Positions 1 to 8,064 of a stretch of 29,033 nucleotides of DNA are shown here, in pieces (positions within the stretch are counted from its first letter, which is position 1; every line of letters begins with the position of its first letter). The stretch lies in IMG/VR virus record IMGVR_UViG_3300003852_000043, positions 1 through 29,033 of that record; one strand, written 5' to 3'. The position numbers and the translations under genes were made by a program. Origin of the DNA: a virus. A model generated the notes under the pieces. That model was not told the DNA's origin. It did not search any database and saw only the letters and a program-made list of their open reading frames with translations.

Positions 1-1634
1 GGAGCGGCTTCTGCACCAGGCGCTGCTGCGGAAGCAGCTGCTGCCACAGCCTGTCTCCAGTTAGGTCCTTGACCTTTGATCTGCTCAATTTCCCATTGGA
101 ACTCAGAATCTTTTCTCATGAACTCACGATTTGCGAGTACATCATGATCAGACCAACCGAGATACTTCTTCTGTGCGTATGTCTTTGACACGAATTCATT
201 TTGAGTGATACTATTATAAGACTCAAACTTCAATTGAAGTTTTTGATTTTCTCTGAGTTCGTAGAAGTTAGTAGGTACATTAAACTCAACTTCAAAATGA
301 TGCTCTCTAAGTTCTAGATTATCCCAGATACCTTTAAGTTTAAGATGGGTTATAAATCCTGGCTTAATACCAGAAGCAACGCGTTGCTGTAGACGAACGA
401 TAAACCTAGCAAATTTGAGCTCCTCGCGAAGGATACCTTCACCATCATTAAATGCGTCTTCAGGATTAACACGAGTAACGGGTACTTTAAGCGCTTTATA
501 GAGCTTCTTAACGAAATATAACAGATCCGTTAATTCACCAAGATTACCAGCTGGTTGTAATCTTGTAACTGATGTACCTTCAGAACCTGCTCTTTTTGGG
601 AACCAGAAAGCATCAAGCATGCTCTGCGGATTAAACTTGTTAACTGTTGAACCTTGATCACCATCATATGTGCGCTTAGACCAATACTGTGTCATCAATC
701 TTCTGAGATATGATTCAGCCTTTGGTGGTGACATATTACCAACGTCAACACTAAATACCAGACGTTCAGGTGCATTAACCAATCGATATATAACAATCGA
801 ATCTTCAATCAAACTCAACTGTCTATAAGATCTACGAGCATTTTCAATGAAAGGCAGGCGAAGCGTTTTATTCTCGTTCCATATACCAGAATTGATATAA
901 ATGACTTGATTCTGGTCAAGAGGTACCATCTGTATCTCTTTTATCTTGGTCGGATTTTTTGAGTCATATACCGGCTTACGAAGCAAATAGCCTTTTACGA
1001 GCATGTTCTGCACGTTTGAGTAGATCGGGTCTACTACATCAGATGGAATAGAGATAATACCAAGTACACCTTTATCAGGGTGATCCTTGTGTATAATGTT
1101 TTCAAAGAATATTTCTGCATCTACAAGCAGCTGACGAAAATATTCCCACCCACGTTTGTGAAGTTCATAGTAACTTACATAACGCTTCCACTCTTCATTC
1201 AACTTCTCCTGCTTCTTTGCATCTATGTCTGAATCTTTGTATATAAGATTTGCAACCGATCCGTCTCGTGCAACGTTGATACATTCATCACAAATTTCAT
1301 CCAATGCATCAGATACCTCAGAGAATGCTGCCATCACTCTGTATTCTGTAAGCCGTTTACCTTTATCGGGTTGAACGTTTGCATACATGAATTCGAGAAA
1401 GTCTTTATTGCGAAGAATATTAGAAGCTGGTTCATCATACTGAACAACAGAGGAAATCGATTTATTAATCAGATTTTCTTGCTGTTTGGAACCTTTATCG
1501 TAGAAAGCTTCGAATTTTGGATTTAGTTCTGCGATTCGGTCAATAACCCTATACCCAGTATACGGTATATTTGATGATACAAACTTCATCAATTCTCTAC
1601 CGAATGTACTTTCACGATTAGAATCAGCCGCCAT
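1..1634 (-). CDS. gp20: Portal protein, T4 gp20-like (C-terminus beyond window)
   Basis: Forms the dodecameric portal at the head vertex through which DNA is packaged and to which the neck attaches. I translated the frame by hand from an ATG at 1634; it stays open for about 544 codons to the window edge, so the stop codon is outside. The middle of the protein reads like T4 gp20: a segment with FNPQSMLDAFWFPKRAGSEG, then LYFVKKLYKALKVPVTRV, then GILREELKFARFIVRLQQR. T4 gp20 is 524 aa. The extra length here is an Ala/Pro/Gly-rich tail (PGAEAA near base 10) that continues off the edge. A late-type box lies nine bases upstream of the start. The gene upstream is the gp15 homologue, so this is part of a head/neck/tail block. 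Family assignment is strong; the C-terminal end is unknown. Confidence 0.93.
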   Translation of the reverse strand, partial: MAADSNRESTFGRELMKFVSSNIPYTGYRVIDRIAELNPKFEAFYDKGSKQQENLINKSISSVVQYDEPASNILRNKDFLEFMYANVQPDKGKRLTEYRVMAAFSEVSDALDEICDECINVARDGSVANLIYKDSDIDAKKQEKLNEEWKRYVSYYELHKRGWEYFRQLLVDAEIFFENIIHKDHPDKGVLGIISIPSDVVDPIYSNVQNMLVKGYLLRKPVYDSKNPTKIKEIQMVPLDQNQVIYINSGIWNENKTLRLPFIENARRSYRQLSLIEDSIVIYRLVNAPERLVFSVDVGNMSPPKAESYLRRLMTQYWSKRTYDGDQGSTVNKFNPQSMLDAFWFPKRAGSEGTSVTRLQPAGNLGELTDLLYFVKKLYKALKVPVTRVNPEDAFNDGEGILREELKFARFIVRLQQRVASGIKPGFITHLKLKGIWDNLELREHHFEVEFNVPTNFYELRENQKLQLKFESYNSITQNEFVSKTYAQKKYLGWSDHDVLANREFMRKDSEFQWEIEQIKGQGPNWRQAVAAAASAAAPGAEAA

Positions 1635-1643
1635 AAGTAAAGA

Positions 1644-1651
1644 TATTTATG
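1644..1651 (-). promoter_or_regulatory. T4-type late promoter box for the portal gene
   Basis: Read on the minus strand this is CATAAATA, one base off the T4 late consensus TATAAATA. It ends nine bases before the portal ATG (1634). T4 late promoters have no -35 element and start about 5-7 bases after this box, which would leave a leader of only a few bases. Confidence 0.75.
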
Positions 1652-1717
1652 ACCAATGATGGAATACTCTAGGTCTGCTTATCGTATTTGTTAACTGGTA
1701 GCAAATACTCGACTCAA

Positions 1718-2497
1718 TCAATATGTTCGAATTATTATAGGTGGTTCACCACCGCTTGCAGAGGCTACTACTGTTTCTACTTCTTTTATCATTCCGGTTG
1801 ATACCGGATACGTGTACGTTAGACCTGATAGCTCTTCGTAAGTTGTAAGAACGCTGTTGACTCTGAGATTTTCGTCAATATAATAGATATTTTTTGTAGG
1901 AGCTGGAGCTGGTGGAAATAACCAACCTTGTATCGTAAATGAAGTATCTGCTGTTATTCTATACTTGTCGGTTGCATTCTGATCTGTTGGATACTGCATG
2001 TTAATTGAACCACTCCACAACACTTCCGACCGAATTTCATATGTACTTGCTAGATTAAATTCAGAAGGTATCTTCCAAGAGATTACAATATACGGATTGT
2101 TGAATGGTATAAAATTAGACAAAATCTGATCCATGTCTGTTTGAAACTTAGTAATGACAGACATATTGACTGTAATGTCAACAGGTACCGGCATTCTCAT
2201 TGCAGATGTCGCAGAAGGGGCTTGTTGCAATGTTAGACCCATCGTCTTATTAAAGACTCTCTCAGTACTTCTAGTAATCCCACCCATACTGATTGAAACT
2301 ACAGGTATGGTTATATTCTGGGCCTTGTTTACCAGATCATACAATACACGCTGCTTAGGAGCATACACATACCGTACTTGAAGAGAGTTAGCCGCTACTC
2401 TATTAGCATCGTAACGTTTAATTATAACATTGTCAAAAGCTGACACGAAACCTGATATCAGATCACGTATTTCAAAGTAAAATTGCTGCGACTTCAT
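1718..2497 (-). CDS. gp15: Proximal tail-sheath stabiliser, T4 gp15-like
   Basis: In T4, gp15 caps the tail tube and sheath and forms the head-binding face of the finished tail. This 259-aa protein is close in length to T4 gp15 (272 aa) and shows the same succession of motifs. Near residues 24-60 it has IIKRYDANR followed by QVRYVYAPKQRVLYDLVNK (T4: IKR... then ITYASKEHFMMKLN). At about 108-132 it has NMSVITKFQTDMDQILSNFI (T4: ELSIFTRYEDDMFQIVEQIL). At about 187-196 it has FTIQGWLFPP (T4: FEVNGWMYPP). It lies directly upstream of the portal gene. In T4, genes 15 and 20 are separated by 16-19, so the order is rearranged. Transcription probably starts at the late box six bases upstream of its ATG. 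Confidence 0.85.
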   Translation of the reverse strand: MKSQQFYFEIRDLISGFVSAFDNVIIKRYDANRVAANSLQVRYVYAPKQRVLYDLVNKAQNITIPVVSISMGGITRSTERVFNKTMGLTLQQAPSATSAMRMPVPVDITVNMSVITKFQTDMDQILSNFIPFNNPYIVISWKIPSEFNLASTYEIRSEVLWSGSINMQYPTDQNATDKYRITADTSFTIQGWLFPPAPAPTKNIYYIDENLRVNSVLTTYEELSGLTYTYPVSTGMIKEVETVVASASGGEPPIIIRTY

Positions 2498-2503
2498 TAA
2501 ACA

Positions 2504-2511
2504 TATTTATG
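2504..2511 (-). promoter_or_regulatory. Late promoter box for gp15, overlapping the helicase stop codon
   Basis: CATAAATA on the minus strand, ending six bases before the gp15 ATG (2497). The TAA stop codon of the upstream helicase gene (2507-2509) is part of the box, so the terminator codon of one gene doubles as the late promoter of the next. Confidence 0.75.
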
Positions 2512-4138
2512 CGAATCTGCTAATAAAGTGAGCTGGTAACTTATCCAAAGACTTTTGCAATACATCAACTGTATTACCATCTAAGATATAGGTAACTGAG
2601 TGGTCATCAGCACTCCTTGTAGCTCTACCAGTTGTCTGTACAAGAGTACTCAACATTTTATTCTGATACCATACCTTATCGTTTTCAAACAATCTGCTTA
2701 CTCTCTTATTGTATAGAGGTGCATAAGGTAGCTTAACTATAATTTGAAATCTCGCGAGATCATCTTTTAAGTCAACACCATGTGTCAATGACGGGCTCAC
2801 TAACACAGTCGCCTCCGTCGTTTCAGAGTGTTGTTTAAGAATGTGTTCATTCTTCTCCTTACCTTTACGAAACAAAAACCGATCGTCATTGCTAAAGTAC
2901 GTGTTTAGATAATCACAAATCTCTTGACTGTGAGTATGTATCACACCTTTTTCTGTTGCGTGTTGATCACATATCTTTTTAATATCAGCGCATATTTGAG
3001 GCAGCAACCCTTTAAGATTTTTATAATTCAGTCTATATCTCGTTGAAACATAAATCGGAGACTTCTTAGGGTCAAACGTACAAGGTGCTTCAATATATTC
3101 GTAATCTGTTATACCTAGCACCTTAGCAAAGTTCTTATGGTCTACTATCGTTGCAGATAACAACAATATCTTTTCACCATGATCGAAGATAGATTTTGAA
3201 AGCTTGTCAACTCGGAGAGGTGTAAAATTTACACCTTCAGCTGTACGATCAACGATATATTCACTATCAGTCCAAGATTCATCAACCTGTGTAAGTGATG
3301 TGTGGAGATTTTTCAGCAACGTTATTCTATTCTTCTCAGCAACAGTTGGTACACCTTTTCTTTCACGTATAGATGTTTGAATTGCTTTTGCTCTAGTATC
3401 AACCGAATCTCTTACATCTGCAATCCATGAACGAGCTTCTAGAAGATCATCCGTTATTAGCGGTTTAAACCTAACATCAGCATACTTCAGCTTAGCGTAT
3501 ACAACCTCGGCGGAGAATTGTTTAACCAACTCCTCTTCTAATTCAGACGCTTCATCACAGATTATAAAATCACGTCTCTTAACATGACTGGGTAGTGCAG
3601 AGAACATCTTGTAATTGGTAACAGTAAATTGTGCAATCAAACCATCGTTGCGAGCGTTATAGTATGGACATTTGTTTTCTTTCTGACACTCTTCTCTTAT
3701 GTATGCCGCAAATACACAAGGTGCAGTCTCTACGTCATAATTCTCATCTACAACACAAGCATAGTTTGATTTTCCCTTTACCAAGCAGGTATCAGTGAAC
3801 AAATCTAGATATTGATCCTGCAGAGCTTTTGTAACTGTTATTGCAATAGCACCATGTGAACCTTCAGCAAGGCATTGCATATCATTAATATATTCACCTA
3901 AATGGTTTTGTTCAAAAGCTTCATATGTTTTTATCAAGTTAATAAAATCAGGTGTAGCCTTCTTGGCATTATTTGCTAGCGTTTTTGCAATTAGAGATTT
4001 ACCGCTACCTGTAGAAGCATTACATATTACGAACTTCTTACCTTTCTTAAATGCAGCTTCAATTTGAGGTATAAGATTACTCTGCTGAGAGTTAGGAGTA
4101 TAACCAGTAGGAAATTTTGAAATGAAAGTATTATTCAC
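2507..4138 (-). CDS. DinG/XPD-like superfamily 2 DNA helicase with iron-sulfur cysteines
   Basis: A 543-aa ATP-dependent helicase of the Rad3/XPD/DinG type, which unwinds DNA 5'-3' and uses a 4Fe-4S cluster domain. Walker A is ASTGSGKS (residues 41-48). The DEAH-type Walker B is DEAS (195-198). Motif VI is QTTGRATR (501-508). Between motifs I and II sit four cysteines (C128, C141, C151, C157), spaced as expected for the cluster. The start is GTG at 4138, and no clear ribosome-binding site precedes it. It is the last gene of an operon that appears to begin at 5302. DinG relatives resolve R-loops and replication blocks; the phage role is not known. T4 itself uses the unrelated Dda. Family confidence is high, substrate unknown. 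Confidence 0.88.
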   Translation of the reverse strand: MNNTFISKFPTGYTPNSQQSNLIPQIEAAFKKGKKFVICNASTGSGKSLIAKTLANNAKKATPDFINLIKTYEAFEQNHLGEYINDMQCLAEGSHGAIAITVTKALQDQYLDLFTDTCLVKGKSNYACVVDENYDVETAPCVFAAYIREECQKENKCPYYNARNDGLIAQFTVTNYKMFSALPSHVKRRDFIICDEASELEEELVKQFSAEVVYAKLKYADVRFKPLITDDLLEARSWIADVRDSVDTRAKAIQTSIRERKGVPTVAEKNRITLLKNLHTSLTQVDESWTDSEYIVDRTAEGVNFTPLRVDKLSKSIFDHGEKILLLSATIVDHKNFAKVLGITDYEYIEAPCTFDPKKSPIYVSTRYRLNYKNLKGLLPQICADIKKICDQHATEKGVIHTHSQEICDYLNTYFSNDDRFLFRKGKEKNEHILKQHSETTEATVLVSPSLTHGVDLKDDLARFQIIVKLPYAPLYNKRVSRLFENDKVWYQNKMLSTLVQTTGRATRSADDHSVTYILDGNTVDVLQKSLDKLPAHFISRFA

Positions 4139-4145
4139 GTGAATA
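4132..4145. repeat. 14-bp perfect palindrome over the helicase start codon
   Basis: TATTCACGTGAATA is its own reverse complement. The GTG start codon of the helicase gene (4138-4136 on the minus strand) lies at its centre. It could be an operator for a dimeric regulator or a hairpin hiding the start codon. It could also be chance in AT-rich sequence. Confidence 0.5.
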
Positions 4146-4159
4146 GACTAATCTAAAAA

Positions 4160-4522
4160 CTACTTATGTGCAAGTGTTTTTCTTAGAATACTTACTTCTG
4201 TGTCGTAAAATTTAGACGGCTTTCCGAAGAAATAAAACTTCATCATGTGTTGGAGTTCAGCATCCGTGTTTATAAACTTATCAACTTTATAAGATAAGGT
4301 AACACCATTTGTGGAGTTTGTATAGAAGAACGGGTAAGGCATTTCAAATAATACAAGCTTGCTGTTATCTGCTAGCTGCAGCCTGAAGTTTAGATAGAAG
4401 TCTTTAACCGAAAATAATATAAGCTTACCCTCTTTTAGCGTCTTATTCTTATGTGTAAATATTATCTCTTGCTGGAGCAACGAGCTCATATCTTTTTCGA
4501 TTGCTTCAGTTATAATATTCAT
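4160..4522 (-). CDS. Conserved-looking hypothetical protein, 120 aa
   Basis: No family recognised. The protein is aromatic-rich and predicted to be mostly beta-strand: a stretch near residues 38-80 alternates charged and hydrophobic residues (DFYLNFRLQL, VLFEMPYPFFYT, VTLSYKVDKF), followed by a helical C-terminus. There is no signal peptide or membrane segment. The ATG overlaps the stop of the preceding gene as ATGA (4519-4522), indicating translational coupling within the 5302 operon. A GGAG lies about twelve bases upstream. Its position between a small WYL_2-like protein and the DinG-like helicase suggests an early function, but the role is unknown. Confidence 0.75.
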   Translation of the reverse strand: MNIITEAIEKDMSSLLQQEIIFTHKNKTLKEGKLILFSVKDFYLNFRLQLADNSKLVLFEMPYPFFYTNSTNGVTLSYKVDKFINTDAELQHMMKFYFFGKPSKFYDTEVSILRKTLAHK

Positions 4523-4896
4523 TGTCGCATAAACTCCATTTTTTGCTTAGTGTCTATTAGAGCTAAGCGCTCATTAAAAAACTTCCAGAACCCTGCCGTT
4601 GGCACCACGCTGATCAGCTCACAAGCATTCATACTAATCAATCTATAATCCTGCATGAATATATCCCACGCTAATACTAAATCCTTTTGCGTAAGATCAT
4701 ATCTATGTCTATTGTTATAGGCTGGTCTAAAATTGAGCGCTATTCGACCCTGCGGGCTATTTAATAGTGTAAGGTCGCTAGTGCACAACATACGACGAGT
4801 AGGAGGCTCACCATGCTTGACGCGCCTTCTCATAAACTTTATTTCTGCAACGTTATGCTGCAGAAGAGTTTGTAAGGATGCTCGCGACACTCTCAT
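4519..4896 (-). CDS. Small protein, possibly Sm-like/SH3-barrel (WYL_2, DUF2693) type
   Basis: A 125-aa protein. The order of segments EIKFMRR, then TRRMLCTSDLTLLN, then LVLAWDIFMQDYRLISM, then CELIS resembles the small phage SH3-barrel family WYL_2/DUF2693: strand, basic loop, MxCT strand, then a V.AWD strand and a final arginine/isoleucine strand. This is a pattern match from memory, not an alignment. The ATG at 4896 lies 44 bases inside the preceding gene. A shorter start at M22 (4833) would avoid the overlap but would cut off the first predicted strand, so the long start is preferred. No clear ribosome-binding site is seen for either. Confidence 0.6.
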   Translation of the reverse strand: MRVSRASLQTLLQHNVAEIKFMRRRVKHGEPPTRRMLCTSDLTLLNSPQGRIALNFRPAYNNRHRYDLTQKDLVLAWDIFMQDYRLISMNACELISVVPTAGFWKFFNERLALIDTKQKMEFMRQ

Positions 4897-5302
4897 CGTT
4901 AGATTTGTCTATTTCACAGATACCGAAAATACGCTGCTCGTTAAGGAATATACCCTTACCGAGTGTACCCGAACCAGCCACGTCAATATCTGACACAGGA
5001 ATACCAAGATTATGCGGAAACAGAACATAGTCACCGACCTTTGTGATCTTCACACCGTTACCTGCGAGAATGACTTTACCAATACGCCAAGCCTTAGTAT
5101 CGGCGTTAATAGGAATGTGTAGACCTCTGCGCTGAATGGTGGTACCATCATTAGACTCATCAGCATACTCGACAAGCAGAACATCGTCGAGTATTGTTCT
5201 CAGTTTATAACCGTAGAACACTGAGTTGAAACTATTCTTCGGAAGTGCAGAGAGATCGATTAAACTCTTCTGCGGCAATAACATGTTGATATCAGCTGGC
5301 AT
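4853..5302 (-). CDS. GroES/gp31-like co-chaperonin (probable)
   Basis: Probable phage co-chaperonin. GroES and T4 gp31 cap the GroEL chamber; T4 needs gp31 to fold its major capsid protein. In this 149-aa protein, residues about 38-130 follow the GroES plan: DDVLLVEYADE (first strand), a flexible loop ending RRGLHIPI (where the GroEL-binding mobile loop lies), then WRIGKVILAGNG, VKITKVGDYVLFPHNLGI, and a closing strand with NEQRIFGICEID. GroES has the equivalent GEVLAVGNG and VKVGDIVIFNDGYG. The protein is longer than GroES (97 aa), with an extra N-terminal segment of about 35 residues. It is the first gene of its operon, behind a sigma70-like promoter whose -10 box ends seven bases before the ATG. 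Confidence 0.65.
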   Translation of the reverse strand: MPADINMLLPQKSLIDLSALPKNSFNSVFYGYKLRTILDDVLLVEYADESNDGTTIQRRGLHIPINADTKAWRIGKVILAGNGVKITKVGDYVLFPHNLGIPVSDIDVAGSGTLGKGIFLNEQRIFGICEIDKSNDESVASILTNSSAA

Positions 5303-5309
5303 AAAAGTA

Positions 5310-5336
5310 GTTATACCAGCTTGGTGTGTTAATCAA
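5310..5336 (-). promoter_or_regulatory. Sigma70-like promoter for the co-chaperonin/helicase operon
   Basis: Minus strand TTGATT (5336-5331), 15 bp, TATAAC (5315-5310), then seven bases to the ATG at 5302. No Shine-Dalgarno sequence fits between box and start. The -35 contains the TGA stop of the upstream gene. Confidence 0.65.
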
Positions 5337-5608
5337 CTTATCACATCACCATTGGCTTCCATCTTCTTATCTTCATAAGGAGACAACTTACGGCGGTAGA
5401 ACTCTTGCTTAACACATTCTAGAGCACCGATAAGGTTATTACCTAGAGTGTATGATGGATTTCTCTCCCAAAGACGCCAGATAATACTAGAAATTACGTA
5501 GTTTACATTACCAACACTAACACCACATTCAAGTGGGTATAGCTTATCGACTAATGCATCAATCTGCTTTTCAAACGCTTTGCGGTTTTCTTTTTCAATA
5601 TATGGCAT
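5333..5608 (-). CDS. DUF6899-like small phage protein
   Basis: A 91-aa protein with the layout of a short phage family I know as DUF6899: an MPYI start, a central NYVIS helix, and a C-terminal block ALECVKQEFYRRKLSPYEDK followed by NGDV. Members are common in many phages and have no assigned function. Predicted all-helical and soluble. A good ribosome-binding site (AAGGAT) lies about six bases before the ATG, unlike the promoter-proximal genes here, fitting an internal gene of the operon that starts at 7199. It is separated by only three bases from the gp62-like gene upstream. Confidence 0.75.
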   Translation of the reverse strand: MPYIEKENRKAFEKQIDALVDKLYPLECGVSVGNVNYVISSIIWRLWERNPSYTLGNNLIGALECVKQEFYRRKLSPYEDKKMEANGDVIS

Positions 5609-5611
5609 AAT

Positions 5612-5977
5612 TTATCCTTGTAATTCTTTATACATTCTAACCTCTCTTTGGCTAATTTCAAGAGCATTAGCAATGAGCGGTATTGACTCATCTTCTTGTA
5701 TTTTATCTTCTTTAGGTTTCTTAATATACGCTATTCGTTTGTTCCGGAGCTTCGGATATATTGAAACGAAGAAATTAAACAAATCCTGCTTACACTTAAA
5801 CAATCCAGAGTATTTGTTAGTTGTTGTGTTGACCACAGTAGCCATCTCAGGTGAGTGCATTGATATCCACCTATTAACCATGAATGGTTGAAAAGATTGC
5901 TCATCATCTGCTGTAGAGAACGTAGAGCGATTCTTCGTATTTAAAATCGCACCTACATAATCAAATATAGTACTCAT
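5612..5977 (-). CDS. Putative clamp-loader small subunit, T4 gp62-like
   Basis: In T4, gp62 with gp44 loads the gp45 sliding clamp onto DNA for the polymerase. This 121-aa protein has the short layout of phage clamp-loader A subunits: an N-terminal acidic/aromatic segment, then FQPFMVNRWISMHSPEMA (about residues 29-46), then a helical LFNFFVSIYPK block and a basic RNKRIAYIKKPKE segment. The FMxNRWxSM core and the K/R-rich YIKK end drive the call. It is much shorter than T4 gp62 (187 aa) but similar to the marine T4-like forms as I remember them. The partner ATPase subunit is not in this window. Moderate confidence; a profile search would settle it. Confidence 0.55.
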   Translation of the reverse strand: MSTIFDYVGAILNTKNRSTFSTADDEQSFQPFMVNRWISMHSPEMATVVNTTTNKYSGLFKCKQDLFNFFVSIYPKLRNKRIAYIKKPKEDKIQEDESIPLIANALEISQREVRMYKELQG

Positions 5978-5979
5978 AA

Positions 5980-6612
5980 TTATTTTACGTAAAGCATTCC
6001 CTTATCACCTTGCATTATATCCGTATTATCTATAGGATGATAATCTAATTCAAATTGTATAGTTCGTTGTATATCAGTGCAAGCAATTTGTGTATATTTT
6101 AACTGCTTTAGAATACTGAGACATTCTAGTACATACTCTCGATCTCTGCTTAACCATTCGAATGCAATTAGAGGTACTTTATGAGTAAGTGATCGAAATG
6201 CTAAATGCTCTCTACCTTCTATGCTCAGTTTAATAAGATCAGGCATACCATATTGATTGATTAAATGATCAAGAGTTACAGATTTAACGCTTATCACGTC
6301 TTGTACTGTCTGTAGCAGATCAAAATACTCATCAATGAAAGCTGTTTTTTTTGTGATTCTTGCGTGGTGTTTAAAGTCAGGCCAAAGAAAGCTATTACCA
6401 GATTCCTTTGATAAGAAGAAACTAACTTTGTCAGATACAACATCTGACACTACACCCTCGATGAGATTAACACAATTCAAAGGAGATAGTTTAAATAGAG
6501 TACAAAATGTTGGGTGGCCTTCTACTGCAACTATATCCACTTCGGGGTACGCTGATATAACAGACCTAGTGTAATCTCCATGGTTGTAACCTATGTCGAA
6601 TACTAGCTTCAT
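5980..6612 (-). CDS. FkbM-family SAM-dependent methyltransferase
   Basis: A Rossmann-fold methyltransferase of the FkbM type, which usually O-methylates sugars. The SAM-binding motif I is FDIGYNHGDYT at residues 5-15, followed by the acidic strand end VAVEGHP. Further on, SVTLDHLINQYGMPDLIKLS followed by IEGREH matches the FkbM signature (TLDxL....DliKiDvEGaE), with Asp replaced by Ser in that last motif. The length (210 aa) is normal. It follows the DUF366-like gene by five bases. The neighbouring glycosyltransferases (7225-10563) suggest sugar methylation of a phage or host glycan, which is inference. Confidence 0.85.
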   Translation of the reverse strand: MKLVFDIGYNHGDYTRSVISAYPEVDIVAVEGHPTFCTLFKLSPLNCVNLIEGVVSDVVSDKVSFFLSKESGNSFLWPDFKHHARITKKTAFIDEYFDLLQTVQDVISVKSVTLDHLINQYGMPDLIKLSIEGREHLAFRSLTHKVPLIAFEWLSRDREYVLECLSILKQLKYTQIACTDIQRTIQFELDYHPIDNTDIMQGDKGMLYVK

Positions 6613-6617
6613 TTATA

Positions 6618-7199
6618 CTAGGTAACCTTCGTCGTAGCAATAAACAGGTCGTCTACCAAAGGATAAAACATTGCAACGACATCATTCATAAACGCTGTTG
6701 CTTGTTCATCTGTCAGATTTGTAGAGTATGCAAATGCTGGTGCACTCTTACCTGCAGTAATATTGATACCAGTATGTCCGAGTGCAATATTGTTTCTCGA
6801 CACCGTTATACTAACACTGGACTTACCTTTAAGTTGCGTAATACCACCTTGAGTGTGTTCTGCATGAACAATCAAATCATCTCCATCAACTTCAATAGGT
6901 TTGTGAATATACTTTGAACTGAGAAGATTAGCGATCTGAGTATTGAACAACCGCTGAAATGCGACTGCACCGAGTGGGCAAAGGTTAGGAATCTCCCAAC
7001 AGAAGTTGATAGCATCATCACTCTTAATAAAGTCGTTGTTCAATGAGTCTTCAAGATCGATCAAATTAATCGTAACGTCCATCGGAGCTCTGAAAGCGAT
7101 AATATTACCGATCGGTAGAGTCTTATCACGAAAATACTTGTAAGCAAAACGAGAGTGGATGGTGTCGCCGTTGTAGACTTTAATATCAGGAATAATCAT
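6618..7199 (-). CDS. DUF366-like protein
   Basis: A 193-aa protein resembling DUF366, a family best known from archaea and of uncertain function. Matching blocks in order: HSRFAYKYF (residues 16-24), IIAFRAPMDV, LIDLEDSLNNDFIKSDDAINF (DLED....fI.S.Dm.hFi in the family), the GDDL strand, VSITVSRNNIALGHTGINI, and a C-terminal EQATAFMNDVVAMFYPLVDD segment. It begins right after a strong sigma70-like promoter and heads the operon DUF366 - FkbM - gp62-like - DUF6899-like. The phage also encodes FolE and QueE in this window, so a link with 7-deazaguanine metabolism is possible, but nothing in the protein proves it. Confidence 0.7.
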   Translation of the reverse strand: MIIPDIKVYNGDTIHSRFAYKYFRDKTLPIGNIIAFRAPMDVTINLIDLEDSLNNDFIKSDDAINFCWEIPNLCPLGAVAFQRLFNTQIANLLSSKYIHKPIEVDGDDLIVHAEHTQGGITQLKGKSSVSITVSRNNIALGHTGINITAGKSAPAFAYSTNLTDEQATAFMNDVVAMFYPLVDDLFIATTKVT

Positions 7200-7205
7200 A
7201 AAAAT

Positions 7206-7233
7206 ATTATAGCTTATATTTTTATCAATTCAA
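7206..7233 (-). promoter_or_regulatory. Sigma70-like promoter for the DUF366 operon
   Basis: Minus strand TTGAAT (7233-7228), 16 bp, perfect TATAAT (7211-7206), six bases, ATG at 7199. The predicted transcription start coincides with the A of the start codon. Confidence 0.8.
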
Positions 7234-8064
7234 CGTGTTATGTATTTTATTTACGAAGCTTTTTGCCATAGATTGAGTCGTGTTGTGTTGTATTAAGTGG
7301 TTGTAAAAATCTTCTTGTAATTCGTCATACTTTGAACCAGCTAGAAGCTTCTTACATAGATCTTTAGGAAAGGATACCATTGTAAGATCTGGACACTTAT
7401 CTATGCCTATGAAATATGGTAAGCACCCGTTAGCCATAATCTCGTAATGTCTCATGCAATCCCAACCTGCCTTTTTTGTGGTAACACCGTAACGAGCCTC
7501 CTGATATCCTTTGTAATAACCTTCTTCGTTTTTATAAATGTAGGTTGATCGATCTCTAGGATCACATATAGAGAAATCTCGAGTCTTAGTGGTGCAATAT
7601 TTTATTTTGTCTGTGGGTATAGCAAAAGATATGGGATATAACCTAGCGTGATCATATATTAGCTCTCGCTTAAAATACAATACACCTAGATTATAAACTG
7701 GATGTATGTTTGTTTCATCTTCACCGTCTACAGCAATTACTTTATTTGGTGGGTAATATTTTAGTATGTCTGTAATATAGTCTGAAAATCTCCAGATTGA
7801 ACCATATACAATGAAATCATAGAATTTATTCTTTATCTTTGCAGTTATATCGCTTCGATCAGCTGTATCATCCGGAAGCACTCTAGTAACGGAAAACCCT
7901 TTACCGTACAGTCTGCTAGCGGCGTCTTTATCGAATGCAATATAGTTATGAAGTTGCTTATTATGATCTACTACATCACTACCAAATAGCTCCTTTAAAC
8001 CTATCAATAAACAATCATTTTGATAGTCTACGTGGTCGCCTTTTGTCAAATATAATATCTTCAC
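7225..8064 (-). CDS. Glycosyltransferase-like protein (GT-B type, family uncertain)
   Basis: A 279-aa protein likely to transfer a sugar. The N-terminal half looks like a Rossmann domain (MKILYLTKGD, FDFIVYGS-type strands, NKVIAVDGEDE). The C-terminal half has a segment GWDCMRHYEIMANGCLPYFI, the type seen in exostosin- and CgeB-like GT-B enzymes just before the donor-binding loop, followed by ...CPDLTMVSFPKDL. The start is GTG at 8064, sharing one base with the preceding TAG stop, so it is probably translated by re-initiation. It is the last of four coupled glycosyltransferase genes. The donor and acceptor cannot be read from the sequence. Confidence 0.7.
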   Translation of the reverse strand: MKILYLTKGDHVDYQNDCLLIGLKELFGSDVVDHNKQLHNYIAFDKDAASRLYGKGFSVTRVLPDDTADRSDITAKIKNKFYDFIVYGSIWRFSDYITDILKYYPPNKVIAVDGEDETNIHPVYNLGVLYFKRELIYDHARLYPISFAIPTDKIKYCTTKTRDFSICDPRDRSTYIYKNEEGYYKGYQEARYGVTTKKAGWDCMRHYEIMANGCLPYFIGIDKCPDLTMVSFPKDLCKKLLAGSKYDELQEDFYNHLIQHNTTQSMAKSFVNKIHNTLN

